Positions 1 through 11,200 of a DNA stretch of 64,000 nucleotides are shown here, in pieces; within the stretch, counting starts at the first letter, position 1; each line of letters begins with the position of its first letter. The stretch lies in NCBI GenBank assembly GCA_963556145.1, contig OY744465.1:372001-436000 (forward strand), given 5' to 3'. Origin of the DNA: Hygrocybe punicea. Its lineage: Eukaryota; Basidiomycota; Agaricomycetes; Agaricales; Hygrophoraceae. The notes beneath the pieces are model-generated. The model worked only from the letters and a program-made list of their open reading frames with translations. It had not been told where the DNA came from and ran no database searches. Position numbers and translations under genes: made by a program.

Positions 1-560
1 AAGGATGATACTAAAAGGAGATATGTGAGATAAAGGGCATATAGAAGAAAGGATAGGTAGAGAGAATGGTAAATGAATATAGAGAACAAAGAGAACAAAG
101 GAAATACTTCGAAGTGCAATAACTAAATATCTCTGAAGTTGCAGAAGATTGCAATAGTTGCGATGTGATCAGAAGGTCGAAGAGTGATAAGTCGCATCAA
201 ATTGCAAGGAATTGCAAAATATATAAAATCAGAGCTCAGGATGGCTGAGTGCGTATCAGCATGTGTGTTTTGATGTGTTGTGGTTCCAGGTTTGGTTGCA
301 TTGCAATTGTGGTTGTAGCTAAAATAAAGAAGTGGAAATAGATAAGTAGTGAAAAAAAGGAGTACTTACCTTGTTTCCATGGGTTGTTGGGGGTCAGTTT
401 TACCCGCCAGTGACCCATTTAACCTGTGTGCAGGTATGGGTATGGCCCAGGTCCAAATATGGCAACCTGTACCCATACCCATGGTACCTGCGGGTCCAAA
501 CCTGCATGGGTTTAAAAACCCATGTCATTTACTATGCATGACTAGCAAAATTGTTAGTGT
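1..560. other. Non-coding purine-rich stretch with a short inverted repeat
   Basis: No gene recognised. The first ~340 bases are purine-rich and resemble in flavour the probable solo LTR at 6.3 kb, but no terminus can be placed. Positions 378-385 (catgggtt) and 517-524 (aacccatg) are inverted. Between them the motif gggtatggg (near 436) and its complement cccataccc (near 473) recur, so the segment can fold on itself. It may be a small decayed MITE. Confidence 0.35.
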
Positions 561-597
561 GACCCTGATTGTTGTGTATCAGGAATACAGGTATGGT

Positions 598-2026
598 GAA
601 AAATAAAACACAGACATACCTGTTCATCTTTCCCACCTTGTAGATACCATCCACTGTCTAATAATTTTTTTGCTTTTGCCCCAACAACCTCCACATATTC
701 TGCTTGATCCTGGGTAATATCTTGTTCACCATGCAGGTTATAGTAAGGCTCGGTGATTGAACAGGCAATGCATTTGAGCTTTCCACGGAATGTTGAACCT
801 TCCTCAAATTATCTGAAATCTGTTGGCAGGTTGTTTATGATGGGAATTATGAACATGTACCAGAATGGACATTTGTCTTTTATATTGTGGAAAGTAGCCT
901 GTGGAAGAATAATTTGTTTATGCAGTTCTGGAAGTTTGGATGAAACCACCTGGCTCAACTCCACAGCCCTTGCCATGGTACTCTGACAATGATTCAGTGA
1001 GGCAGTCTGTCAACTCAGGAAGATGTTTCTCACATTCAGGAAACGGTCTCAACTTGACTAGGTGAAATTGTTTTGCTTTCTTGGCCATTTCCAGAACTTC
1101 CTTCCAATGGGGTGGGAAAATTTGCATTTGTGTAGGCTTTCCTTTCTTTTCTCCATTGTATAGTGTCTTTGAGTGCCGCTTGGCACATTTCGGAGGTTGA
1201 TCCATGTTGGAATCACTATCAGCAACAGAATCTTCAATGTTATCCAAATCAACACTTTCATTATCGGAGGCAACACTCTCATCTTGTGCAGCTAATTCCT
1301 GGAGGTGATTCACATCAGGAGCTTTTGGACTGCGGTTCTTTTCTGGTGAGCTCCGAGAATGTCATATGTACACTTGGATGTGGCCTCAGAAAACTAGAAT
1401 GTGTAATATTATTAATAATATTACACCATGTGAGTGCAGGAACTTATACCATATCCTGCTCCTGATGCCCAGTATTGGGAGCCGCTTTGTCCCTGGTACT
1501 TCTGGAAGCTTATATATTGAAGGTCAGTTACTCAACAGCACAAAAAATCTTGAGTTGATGCACCCTTATGCTTGCATTTTTTCCCTGTGATAGTCTTCTG
1601 CTTATCTTGAAGATTTGCAACAGCAATCTGCTCATATTCATCAGGTGAGTATTCATCAAACTCTGATGAAGTTGAATATGAGAATCCACAAAGTCATAAT
1701 GTAGAAAAGAAAGAAAGACCATGAGGAACTCCAGGTGTGGGTTGAGGTGGGTCATTGGAGTCATTGAAAGTCGTAAAAGAGTCGTTACATTGTTCGGCTT
1801 GGCTATTGTCATCTTCATCGCTACTACACCCAGTCTCACTGTCATCCTTGTCACTACTGCTGTCAGACTCTGAGTTGGCATCATCCTGTCCATTGGTCTG
1901 ACACTGAGCAGGTCTTGGGGAATTTTGGTTTGCGAGGGGTCCCTGTATCATCTCAGGTGGCCATTGTAGTGGTGGTTGCATCACTGTCCTTGCCATCTTG
2001 ATGGTGGTTGATTTGGGAGAGTACAA
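598..2026 (-). pseudogene. DUF6532-like Agaricomycete ORF, decayed
   Basis: The minus strand holds an acidic Ser/Asp-rich head (about 2010-1700), then a stretch near 1250-1050 with a basic KRHSKTLYNGEKK-type segment, the aromatic FPPHWKEVLEMAKK and the FPECEKHLPELTDCLTESLSEYHGKG block (near 1130-980). A third block at about 790-600 reads PYYNLHGEQ..AKKLLDSGWYLQGGKDEQ and ends at a plausible donor (CAG|GTATGT). From memory this order matches the DUF6532 domain common in multicopy, TE-associated basidiomycete ORFs. The function of that domain is unknown. The reading frame changes between blocks (near 930 and 810) and in-frame stops occur, so it is not expressed as an intact protein. The C-terminal part was not found. 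Confidence 0.6.
1401..1426. repeat. Perfect 26-bp AT-rich palindrome
   Basis: Positions 1401-1413 (gtgtaatattatt) are the exact reverse complement of 1414-1426, with no loop. It lies upstream of the DUF6532 block on the minus strand. It may be chance, a cruciform site or the core of a decayed element. Confidence 0.8.
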
Positions 2027-2087
2027 AGCAATGGGTCAATGACTGGAGTAGAGTTGACTTGATAGCTGCCAGGAGCATCATCAGCTT

Positions 2088-2818
2088 ATGGTAGAGCGCT
2101 GTCAAACCCAAACCGTGAACTGGCATGTTAAGACTCCACATCAGATGGCACCTACCCCAGGGCCTGCAGCACCTACTCCTGCGTTCAACTCCACCATGAC
2201 CCCCACCGCGGTACATACCCCAGTGCTGCCCACATATCCATACAATGCTCCAACACCTGCGGGGCCTTCAGCTAAGACGCCCACCATGTCTTCGTCAATG
2301 GATGACAAAAATGACACCTCTCTGGTCTATGGTCTGTTTTGAACATCACTGTGAATAATTTATACATCAATTAATAGATCCATCCTGCAGAAGCTCCACC
2401 ATTATGGTTATGTGATCCTGCAAACAGTATTATGTTCAAGTGAAGCAAACTTATCTTTCAAGTTACAGGCAAGGCGATTATGAAGATTATGAAAAGAGGC
2501 ATGGCTATGTTGTCTAACCTGCAATCTGCTCTCGACACAACAGCTGCCAGGGATGCCAATATCATCTTTGACAACGATGACAGAACCATGGTTACAGCTT
2601 TTGCAGTGGAATACCTTATGCCTAGTCAACCTGCAGCTGTCAAAGACATGGTCCCCATACTCGATAGCCCTTGCAAGGGACAAATATTCATGGTGCAGGA
2701 TCTGGTTGCAAAAGGGCCTCAGTGTGTTGTTTCTTCTGTGCCACCTGGTGTTATGTTTGAATCTCGAAGGATATTCTGGTGTAAATTAAGAAGCCGAAGA
2801 TATGATTGCATGACTTGA
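2088..2818 (+). pseudogene. Possible Spt5/KOW-like C-terminal remnant
   Basis: Two plus-strand open stretches are seen. The first (2088-2342) is rich in APTP/NAPTPAGP motifs, like the C-terminal repeat region of the elongation factor Spt5. The second (2480-2818) contains a VAVEYLMP-like segment followed by VPILDSPCKGQIFMVQDL, which resembles a KOW-type element. They lie in different frames with stops between. The match is from memory and weak; a TE-associated Spt5-like ORF or chance Pro-rich sequence are alternatives. Confidence 0.25.
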
Positions 2819-3169
2819 ATCATCACTTGTTACATTGATAGGCATTGAGTATATTTCAATATTGGTGCTGAAGCTGACAGAATGGATGGTGATAATTTGA
2901 ATACATTGTGGTGGGGCTACAAAACATAGAATACATCTTAATCCATGCATATCGCAAGTGATCCATCATTTGTATTGACAAAGTACATGGCTGTGTCATC
3001 TCAACAAATACAGCATGTTCAATGTGAAAAACCTACCTTCAACGTGATTTACAGTTACACACTCAGACGTACAATCAGGTGGTAACAGGATCTCCTGATA
3101 ATCACCCCTGCTGATCACCCAGCAAACTCAGGAAGCATGTAGATTAGCACATTTCAACCTCTTATCTGC

Positions 3170-3707
3170 TCATTGTGCCTTCAGGAAACATAGCTTGGCT
3201 TGTAGGCATGCCTCTTGGTACTTGGAATCCGCTAAAGCCTTTTCCAGCTGAAGAGTTTCCTGCTTGATGGCAGCAGAGTTGAGTAATAATCTGCTTCTGT
3301 TTGAGTTGCCAGAATCAGAATTGCCTGTAAAATAGGAGGTAGTAAGGTGCATAAGTTCTATGGGTTAAACATACTGTCATGGCATCAAATACCAGAGATA
3401 GACCATTATGGTCCACATCTGGGTCACCAAAACAACTCTCAAGGGACCCATCAGAATAAGAATGGTGGGACTCGGATGATGAATGATTGCATGAAGAACA
3501 ACTGGATAAAGGCCAGTTGGGCAATAAAGAACAAAATGATGACAGAAACATTGGCAAATGTGAGTGGGCTGTGGCAGCCATTTCAGCACAAGGTTGAGAT
3601 AGCAACTTGAAAGGAGTGGTTATTGGGCTTGGAGGGGGGCTAGGTGTTGGCAGGACAGAAGACGAATGGTTTGTCATGGCACGTGTCCAAAAATCGCATT
3701 GAACCAA
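3170..3707 (-). pseudogene. Unrecognised minus-strand ORF with a coiled-coil end
   Basis: A Ser/Pro/His-rich frame (3707-3360) is followed by one with a Leu/Ala/Glu/Lys-rich helix (AIKQETLQLEKALADSKYQE near 3290-3230) that could be a coiled coil. A donor/acceptor pair could join them near 3350. Family not recognised; it lies antisense to the head of the Plavaka remnant and may be a separate decayed TE ORF. Confidence 0.25.
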
Positions 3708-4561
3708 GTTTGCTCACTGACAATACTATGTCCAACTAATCTCTGGCCAATGCCGCATTGTCCCCAGTGTGGGAAGCACTTCAGGACCAAAGCAAAGGTG
3801 ACCCATCACCTCAGTCAGCCATCATCCTCCTGCACAAAAATCATTGACAATCTGGTGATTATTTCACTGGACTCGGAAATCCAACAACCCAAATGTGCCT
3901 GAACGTCAAACGTGAATGGCGAGCATATCCACGATGACCCCATAAACTGTGATAATCAAGCTGAATTCAACCTATTTGAGACGGTCACCGACAATCCCTC
4001 CAATGAAGACTTGCACCTGCATCATTGTGCCTCGGATCATGCAGCAGCACTGCTTTGTGAGGATTTCCTTGGAGCTGCAAAAACATGGGGTTCTGGGCCT
4101 ACATTCATGGACCTCTTTAACTCTGATGAGCATGCTGACAAGCATTGTGATAATCTTCATTACCCTTTCACATCATGTCAATACTGGCAACTGGCCTTGT
4201 TTTTGCATCATTCTGGGATGAGTATGGCAAAAATTGATGAGTTCTTATCACTTGAGCTAGTAAGTAAAATTTCTTACTGGCTTGCTTCCTACTAATTAAA
4301 GTAGATTTGTCAACTACAGCTATCATTTCAGACTGCAAAATATTTAAGAGGTTGAGTGGAGATACTTCCTGCTGGTCCCAAATGGCAAGGGAAACTTCAC
4401 TCTCCCCTTCTGGTCGCTGACATTGAATTCAGTCCTTACCACTTATTCAAAATGGCAGAGAAAGTCATATGAATTTATATCAAATGGATGTCTGGTGATG
4501 CTGCTTGGCAATTTCAGGTAAGTTTGTCTCCATGAATCAGTTAAATAATCTTGATAATGTG

Positions 4562-5511
4562 TATTACAGCATATTTCAAAAACCTTCTCAGTAAGCAAAA
4601 AAAAAATGAGGCACCTTACAAAGCTGCTTGGCCACTTCTGAGCAGCTGTGGCTGAAGCCATTATTGTCTATTTCAAGTTGGTGGAGCCTCAAAAAACTCC
4701 AAAAGAAATAGCAAACGGAACATTGAGATATCTCACCGAATATTCAATAGAATAGAAATGCAATGACATTTTTTTCAATCCGAGACCAGACAGTGCCTGT
4801 CTGTCACTGACTGAGGTTCTGAAAGTCATGTTTTTAGTGAATCTCAAATTTTGGATTTCAGCAGCCACAGTACCATCAATCATGGTAAAAAGTGACTTTG
4901 GGAAGGTATATCACATTTTTAAGGCCTCAGTATACAATAGATTCATAATATCAATTTTTGCAAACATTTTGGTACTGCTTCGATGACAATCCATCATGTC
5001 TTCGGTGAGTTGCAAGATTTTTCCAGTGGATTTGCTTTTTTAGACATTTTTTAGGCTCCGCCAACTTGCTTGAAATAAACAATAAGTGACAAAAACTACA
5101 GTTCTCTAGCCAGAACAGGACTAATTGACCTTGAGGGACTCAACCCCAGTAAGCTGAAAGCATTTATTATTGCTATGCATTTTTTAAAGATATTTTTGGA
5201 TGCTGTCTAAGCTCACCATAAATCATTTATGATATTCATCCATAGAGATTTCCTTTTTGAGGTGAGCAACATGGTTTCTTGTTAGAATGATCTGGTGTGG
5301 ACAGAAAATATTTCAAAATGGTATAAGGTATCTTCACCCTCAAGGTCAATTAGTCCTATTCTTGCCAGAGAACTGTAGTTTTTGTCACTTAATGGCTTCA
5401 GCCACAGCTGCTCGGAAATGGCCAAGCAGCTTTGTGAGGTACCTCAGTTTTTCTTTATTTATTTACTTACTGACAAGGTTTTTGAAATATGCAGAAATAT
5501 GCAGTAAATCC
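4562..5511. mobile_element. Inverted-repeat element hosting a second MITE
   Basis: About 140 bp at 4562-4703 is the near-perfect reverse complement of the combined segments 5046-5084 and 5390-5511. Shared landmarks are the blocks around gctgcttggcca and ggctgaagccatta and the outer gcatatttcaaaaacc. The right arm is cut by a 305-bp MITE at 5085-5389. Spacer 4704-5045 has no recognised gene. A target duplication could not be defined. It sits in a degraded or intronic part of the Plavaka remnant. Confidence 0.75.
5085..5389. mobile_element. 305-bp MITE with 53-bp TIRs and TA target duplication
   Basis: Positions 5085-5137 and 5337-5389 are inverted repeats matching at 50 of 53 bases and beginning agtgacaaaaactacag. 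The flanks are TA at 5083-5084 and TA at 5390-5391. Removing the element and one TA gives gaaataaacaaTAatggc, which matches the intact left arm (reverse complement of 4653-4676). The TA target suggests a Tc1/mariner-type donor. No ORF is present. Confidence 0.9.
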
Positions 5512-6313
5512 TAAGGTGAAAATTCCACCTGGAGCTATGCTTTTTGGAACTGTTTTATCTTCAGACAAGACCAACATATCTGCCATGACTGGTGGTTGAA
5601 CAGCACATCCTCTCCTGATCAGTCTTGCAAATATCATGATGGAGTACCATAATAAAGGCTCTCACCATACCTTCTTACTCCTCACCCTCCTCCCCATTCC
5701 CAAGTTCCTCACGCAAGACAAGAAGCTTCGAGGGGTGTTGGAGAACTGCCTTCTTCATGAGTGCCTTGATTTCGTTCTGGACCCATTGAAGAAAGCCACA
5801 GAACTCGGCATCATGTTAATGGACCCTCTCAGTTTCTCATGGTATTGTTTTACCCCCCTTGCTGCATATATTGCCGATACACCAGAAGCCACAATGCTTT
5901 CTGGCATTGCAGGGAAAAAATTATATCTCACAATGGCCACGTATAAGCAGTTTGGTGATTCTTTCTGGCATAAGCCGAGAACGGCTTCAACGACACTTGC
6001 ACAGTTGCATGCTGTTGCCTTGAAATTTTACTCAATCCAAGATATCAAAACTTATGTTTGTGAAGCCAAAAAGATTTGGCTGAATGGCATACACCTGCTG
6101 TTCTGGAGAGACTGGCCCTTGGCCGAGCCATCAATATTCTTCTCACCCCAACCCCTTCACCACTGGCACAAGCAATTCTGGGACCATGATGCCAAGTGGT
6201 ACATTAAAGTGCTCAGTGAAGAAGAGATTGATTTCCGCTTTTCTCTGCTTCAGCTGCATACAGGTTTCTGTCACTTTACAGAGGGGATTTTGAAGTTGAA
6301 GCAGGTGACAGGA

Positions 6314-7070
6314 TGGTGATACACAAGTCAAGGTGCTGTGCACTAAAAACAACACTCTACAACTGGTGTGATTGTGAGTAAGTGAGGTAATTAGCTTCTA
6401 CAAGTATCACGATGATTGTGATCAATAGTGCGACTTAGCATTTAAAGTCGCGACAACAATAGAGGGTCAAGGTAGTGAACTTAAGTTGGCAATGGTCGAG
6501 CTCGAAGAAAGTAATGTTGTAATGATTTTTGAGAGAGATACAATGAAGTGGGAAAGGGGGGAACGATGCGCTCTCTGGTGCTTAAGTGTAATCTACATAG
6601 CTATTTTATATGATGACGGTCAGAGATCGGAGGCAAAGTAAAAAAGTCGTGGAAAGAAAGAAACTTACTCTAGTAGGGGTCGAAAGAAAGGAATATGTAT
6701 GAATCACATGAAAACGTAGCCAAAAAGGGTGCTGAAAGGAGGATGAAGATGGTCTTGTAACAAAGGAAGAACAAAGGAGTCTGGTGGAAGAAAGGGAATA
6801 AATGTTCTAAACAAGTTAGTCTATCTAAGATGAAACAGGGCATCGCTGTATGAAAGGTGAACAATTATGCGAGAGTCTGGGGCTCGATCCGATTCAAGGG
6901 TTTTCTATCTTTGTCCATGATTTCATTGGAGATGTTCGTGATATGATTGAGAGGTCATACAAGTGGTCATGAGCCATCACAAAGTTGCAACATGTCGGGC
7001 TCGTTTCGAAGGATAGCTAGAACCTGTTCAATTCATTGATTCAGTGGTCAGCGTGGGTGAGTACATATCA
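6314..7070. mobile_element. Probable solo LTR inserted in the Plavaka transposase
   Basis: The Plavaka reading breaks after KQVTG (6310) and resumes at DHRNIKCYIVGV (7076). The 757-bp insert starts TGGTGATACAC and ends GTACATATCA, that is TG..CA. It is flanked by ACAGGA at 6308-6313 and 7071-7076. No coding domain was seen inside. A solo LTR fits; a non-autonomous element with a 6-bp duplication is the alternative. Confidence 0.6.
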
Positions 7071-7587
7071 ACAGGACCATCGAAATATCAAGTGTTATAT
7101 TGTAGGTGTTATAGCTGGCTGTGCGTCTAATGACAAAGTCATTGCCATCCGAGCCTTGATGGATTTTCGATACCTGGCTCAGGCACCAGTCATCGATGAC
7201 CATACCTGTGACAAGATACAGGCTGCTCTAAATACATTTCATGACCACAAACATGCGATCCTGGATGCTCATGCTCACATGGGGAAAGGAAATCGACCCA
7301 TTGAAAATTGGCACATTCCCAAACTGGAGCTCATGCAAAGTGTCATTGCAAACATCAAAGCAAATGGTGCTGCTATCCAGTGGAGTGCCAATATTACTGA
7401 ACATGCACACATTGATGTTGTCAAGACCCCTGGTCGAGCAGGCAACAATCAGCATTATGAAGACCAGATATGTTGTGCACTCAATCTTGCAGATAAGTGC
7501 AAGCAATTTGATCTTGCAATGACTATCCGGCAGACTCAAACCACACACAGCATAGCTTGGATGGGCAGAGGGGAGGAAAGGGAGTGA

Positions 7588-8236
7588 AGACGAGGGAGTG
7601 ACAAACTTAGTGGCTTCAGTTTCCTTAACAGATCCTGCACTGCCATTTGTGTTTGCATTTGCCAGGAAGATTCCAGCTTTTTGCATGGGAGAACCTGTAT
7701 GACATCCATGACATCCTTTTCCTGTTCATCATTGAGATGCATATAGCCCATGTCATTGACAGACATTCCAGCTTCAAACTTGATCTCGCCTTGGACAATC
7801 CAGTTACTCAATTCCAATTCCCCTCTGACAGCTTGTCTGAGTTGTCTGAGTTATACCAATTTGGGGACTTTTGAGTGGATTGCTTCCAGATCAAACAGGA
7901 CAATTTGAAGGACATTTCCAGAGGTACAAGATTTCTGAGAACTTCACAGACAAAACCTTTGATGGGAACAAGATCATTTTGAGATCTGGCATTGGAGGGG
8001 TTGCATGGAGCTCATACAAAGTGCAACAGTGCCTCTGGCCACATTCACAGAATGCCAGCAACAAGGGCCACCAGAAGCAGCAGCAGAAGATGGCAGCAAT
8101 GAAGGAGAGGTGCAGCAATCCAAAAAATTGCCAGCCACCATCTCCCCTATCACCCTTGGTCCAAGCAATGATGTTTAGTGTGGCTGAAGATGCAGACACC
8201 AAAGTCCTATCCTCACCCAATCCATATTTACATTGA
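7588..8236 (+). other. Open but unrecognised stretch downstream of Plavaka
   Basis: The plus strand stays open at 7871-8236 (121 codons, Gln/Lys-rich middle). It lies where the C-terminal exon of the Plavaka gene would be expected, but no conserved motif was recognised. The minus strand is also open over the same interval. No function is proposed. Confidence 0.25.
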
Positions 8237-8265
8237 TGAGAAGCATATAGAATAACATGACTATA

Positions 8266-11200
8266 TTACATATCACTATTTGATCCAAGGAGACTTTGAA
8301 TAAATAAAGTGCAATCTTCAGGTACTTCATGTCGAACCTCATCCAGGTGCTCCAACTCCTCAACTTCTTCTTCCCAAGTTGTGCCTGCAGTGAAATCCAA
8401 ACCTTTTCCATGCCGAATTGAGAACTTCAGCAGTTGAAGTGCCTCCATAAGATCTGGTGCAATGCGACTCCTTCGTTGTTGCATTGTCTCCTTGCTTGAT
8501 GAAAAGACTCGCTCACAGGGGACAGCTGATCCTTGAATTGGCAATATGTCCATGGCAAGAGCAAAAAGAGCCGGATATCGAAGCTGGTTTTCCTGTGAAT
8601 TTCAGGTCAGACAATACAAGTAAGATACCCCAATTCTTCATACCTGCCAAAATGTCAAGAGGGATTCAGCAGTGTAAGTATCATGTAAATAAAGTTCCAC
8701 TTCAGCTTCAAGAGTGTGTTGGGGTGTGTTGTTTTGATTTTGATTTAGGCCAAGAATGTCAAGAGGATTAGGACGTGACAGTATTGCAGCTGCAGGTTGT
8801 CCAGCTATAGGTGGATTGCCAGTCTCAACATTACAATAGTATGGTCGAAGCTGTCAATAGTCAAACACTGCATGATTTTAAACAGGTGAACACATACCTG
8901 CTCTATAAAAGTCTGTTTGACCTGCTCAGCCTTTTCACGTGAGCCTGCATACAACCGCAGTTTGATATTAGGATTCAGAACTAGACAACATTAGAGAAGC
9001 ACAGAATGATAAATAAATAAATACACACTTATAGCAAGGACATAGGCTGGGACGTCATCCATCCAGTCATGATAATCATCTAACTTGTCCAGACCATCTT
9101 GAACAATGTCAGCAGACTCAGGATGTTTAACTTGATGTTCCATCCAAACATTCTTCATGGTATTGAAAGCAGGAATGGCACAAGATAATGAGGGGGTTTC
9201 TCATATGACAGCATTTGTTGAAATGTGTGGGGAATCTAAAATGTTATCAGCGATACAGAAAACAAATGCAGTGTAGACTGAATACTTGAAGTATTTCCTG
9301 GAATTTTTCCAGAGCCTTCCAGTCTTCAGGTTCAAGCTTGAATTTCTGCAGATCAGGGTAGTCATTGTTTTCAAGAAATTGTTCAATCACCTATCCAACA
9401 TTATTAATATTCTCTGAAGTCTGATTGGTGTCACATACCTTGTGAAGAAGAAGGGCACGTTCAATCATAAATAATGTTGATGACCATCTGGTTACAACGT
9501 CACGTAAAAGCTGATAATCGGGTTCATTAAGGATCTCGAGCACTGATTTAAAGTATTGACGCCGAAGTGATGAGGAACGAATCTGCATGTTGATCTCAGA
9601 AACTATTTCCATTAAATTATATTGTGGAAACTCACAGATTGCATTAGAGATCTCAGGGCAGCTACTGGGTCTCAATTCAAAGCATCCAGGAACATTAGTG
9701 ATTCTGTATCAGGAGGGATGTAGTCTGCAGCCTCCTCGCTGCATAATCAAGATTTGTGATTGCAGACAATACAACTTTGCATGCAAGGTTCACAACATGA
9801 GGAAAGCATCTGACAAACATCTCAGCAATGACAAGACAATTTATGTATATGTAAATTACCTGATGCGTCGGTGAACCCGATTGAAGCTGATTTTTCTCCG
9901 CTGAAGCTCACATTCCAAGAATAACATGAAGGTATCATTATTTGAGGCATTATCCAGAGTAACCCATCCCATCTACATCGCAAGGTTAACATTGATCTAG
10001 CAGCATTTACAAGGTCATACCTTTTCTGCAATCCCCAGATGGTCTAGGATATGAATGAATGCATGAGCAAGATGTTTGCCATCATGACATCCAGGTACAC
10101 ATTGGAATCCCACCAAGTCAGCTCGAAGCTTGAGGATGTGTTGCAGACCATTTGGGGTATTTTCTGTTTGCGACTCAATCCAATGGGCCGTGACAGCCAT
10201 GAAGGGTGTCAGATTTGGATCTGACCACATATCCATGGTGAACGAGATTTTACCACTAGATTTCTGTCCAATTGTTGAAAACACCCATTTGTTAAAATCA
10301 CCCATTCACAAAGTCAACACGTAACCTTACTTTCATCTCATCCTCAAGTTGATCCAGATGCTCATCCAATACTTCCTGAATGTGAGTATGAATGGTTGTG
10401 CATCCAGGGATGTCAGAGTCTTTGAGTTCAGCTCTCAAAAGAAGAAATATCGCCCATAGTCAAGGCAAGTTGGCAACATTAATAGACTAAAATCAATTGG
10501 ATTAGTTAAGCAATAGAGATGACCTTTTGCCACTTACCTGATCATCCCCCACAATAAATTCTTCAATCGCATCGACAAAAGCTTCACTTGAGAATGGTTT
10601 TTGAGCTGTCTCTTTAGTTTCCACTCACAACCCCTGAAATGCATTGATGGCAGGCATGGCACCTTTCACCATTATTTGAATTCCATGTTGGTCACATCCC
10701 TTCACCCACTCGCTGATGTGGTACTCATTAGTACTCCAGTTCTCATATGTTCACTAAATTTTGCAACATGATGACTGGGGTCAGTTTCATGAAAATTTCT
10801 TACAGAATTATCAGAATGAAAATGATAATAGCAGTTTCACAGAAAATAACATACTTGCAAAAGATACAGCATTGTTTTTTTGACTCCCCTTTATGGTAGA
10901 AGGTCCAAATGTCAGTGGCCATATGTCGTTTCTTGTTGCCGGCTGGACCAAATTGTCTGATGGCGCGGACACGGCTGTGGCGACCGGCATGTGGGGAAGT
11001 TGGGCTTCGGGGAGGTGAATGGGCACTTCCTATGGGTGAATGGCTTCAGACTGATGAACGCATGCTTTGCCCTGCTGTTGAAGGACTCAATTGTCGCGAG
11101 GTTTGTATAGAGGACGAGGTTTGTGAAGAGCCAGATAAAAGACCTTCATCAAGGTCAATTTCTTCTGATTCCGACTGCTCCAGCATTCGGAATTTTACAT

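Larger units (their letters stand above)
3666..7587 (+). pseudogene. Plavaka-type (CACTA) transposase pseudogene
   Basis: Blocks occur in family order. A C2H2-like finger reads CPQCGKHFRTKAKVTHHLSQ (3758-3820). The block 3960-4270 contains HYPFTSCQYWQLALFLHHSGMS-like residues. Block 5540-6310 contains PKFLTQDKKLRGVLE, PLSFSWYCFTPLAAYIADTP and HHWHKQFWDHDAKW. Block 7068-7560 contains YIVGVIAG, RALMDFRYLAQAP, IPKLELMQS and VKTPGRAGNNQHYEDQICC. From memory this is the Plavaka transposase family of basidiomycete CACTA elements. The copy is dead: frames change, stops interrupt it, and it is split by an inverted-repeat element (4562-5511) and by a 757-bp insertion (6314-7070). The CACTA termini were not located. 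Confidence 0.8.
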
